Positions 63,899-64,000 of a stretch of DNA of 64,000 bases are shown here, one piece after another (the stretch's first letter is position 1; each line of letters begins with the position of its first letter). Position numbers and translations under genes: made by a program. Source of the stretch: SMYC01 sp965197495 (GTDB lineage Bacteria > Acidobacteriota > Vicinamibacteria > Marinacidobacterales > SMYC01); contig OZ240210.1 in the NCBI GenBank assembly GCA_965197495.1, positions 7,812,001-7,876,000 on the forward strand, given 5' to 3'. The notes beneath the pieces were generated by a model. That model was not told the origin of the DNA. It did not search any database and saw nothing but the letters and a program-made list of their open reading frames with translations.

Positions 63899-64000
63899 CT
63901 ACACATGGCTTACCCTCTCAACCCACGGGCCTCACCAAATGCCACTGCCCCTCAGCGGGAGACGAGGCTGTGGGAAACGCCCCCACGGTTCTGGTCGTTC
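63899..64000. other. Window end, no feature recognised
   Basis: About 100 bases upstream of the ISL3 remnant. They may contain the outer end of that element, but no inverted repeat could be matched because the other end is unknown. Confidence 0.4.

Overview
The window reads as a chromosomal segment of a Gram-negative bacterium, most likely an Acidobacteriota relative. This is an inference from gene families, not a search. The clues are a complete Kdo block for lipopolysaccharide, an LapA/LapB-like pair, type IV pilus genes with a secretin, a Ser/Thr kinase fused to a beta-propeller, and a permease of the MacB-like orphan type common in acidobacteria. TTG and GTG starts are frequent.

Layout. 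1-10.4 kb holds the end of a PQQ-dehydrogenase-like gene, a sulfatase, a ruined Ser/Thr kinase, an HNH protein, a RodZ-like HTH protein, a GT2 glycosyltransferase, homocysteine methyltransferase and a xylulokinase/sodium-symporter pair. 10.4-12.6 kb is an orphan permease remnant split by an IS256-family element with an 8-bp target duplication. 12.6-19.6 kb has TPR and HEAT proteins, a C-terminal processing protease and tatA-tatC. 19.6-22.2 kb is bounded by 93-bp inverted repeats and carries a broken four-helix-bundle (S23) gene, an unnamed large gene and a small inverted-repeat element. 22.3-25.4 kb has pcm, aroB and ubiE/menG. 25.4-34.0 kb is a type IV pilus block on the minus strand (pilB, pilT, pilC, pilS, pilR, pilD and a sensor fragment). 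34.1-45.8 kb has an outer-membrane barrel, kdsB-pyrG-kdsA-kdsD-kdsC-lapA-lapB, coaE, folD, thiE, accC and accB. 45.9-52.8 kb has a Roadblock protein, TPR protein, PKD lipoprotein and pilQ-pilO-pilN-pilM. 53.3-59.7 kb is rplM-rpsI-rpsB-tsf-pyrH-frr-thrC and an AlaX-like gene. 59.7-64 kb is mobile debris: a group II intron-like fragment, an IS1634-type element and a degenerate ISL3-type element.

The Kdo genes, pyrG (CTP for kdsB) and the Lap pair form one envelope-lipid programme. The ribosomal, frr and pyrH genes form a standard translation block.

The striking feature is damage. Housekeeping genes are intact, but the pilus genes carry an N-terminal frameshift in pilB, a frameshift in pilS, an in-frame loss of the ATPase core in pilR, a deletion scar fusing pilO to pilQ with pilP gone, and a second scar cutting off the PilQ C-terminus. 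Either the pilus system is being lost or the assembly contains indel and deletion errors. Raw reads would decide. A second pattern is a set of intergenic tandem repeats that nearly all have a 7-bp period but different unit sequences.
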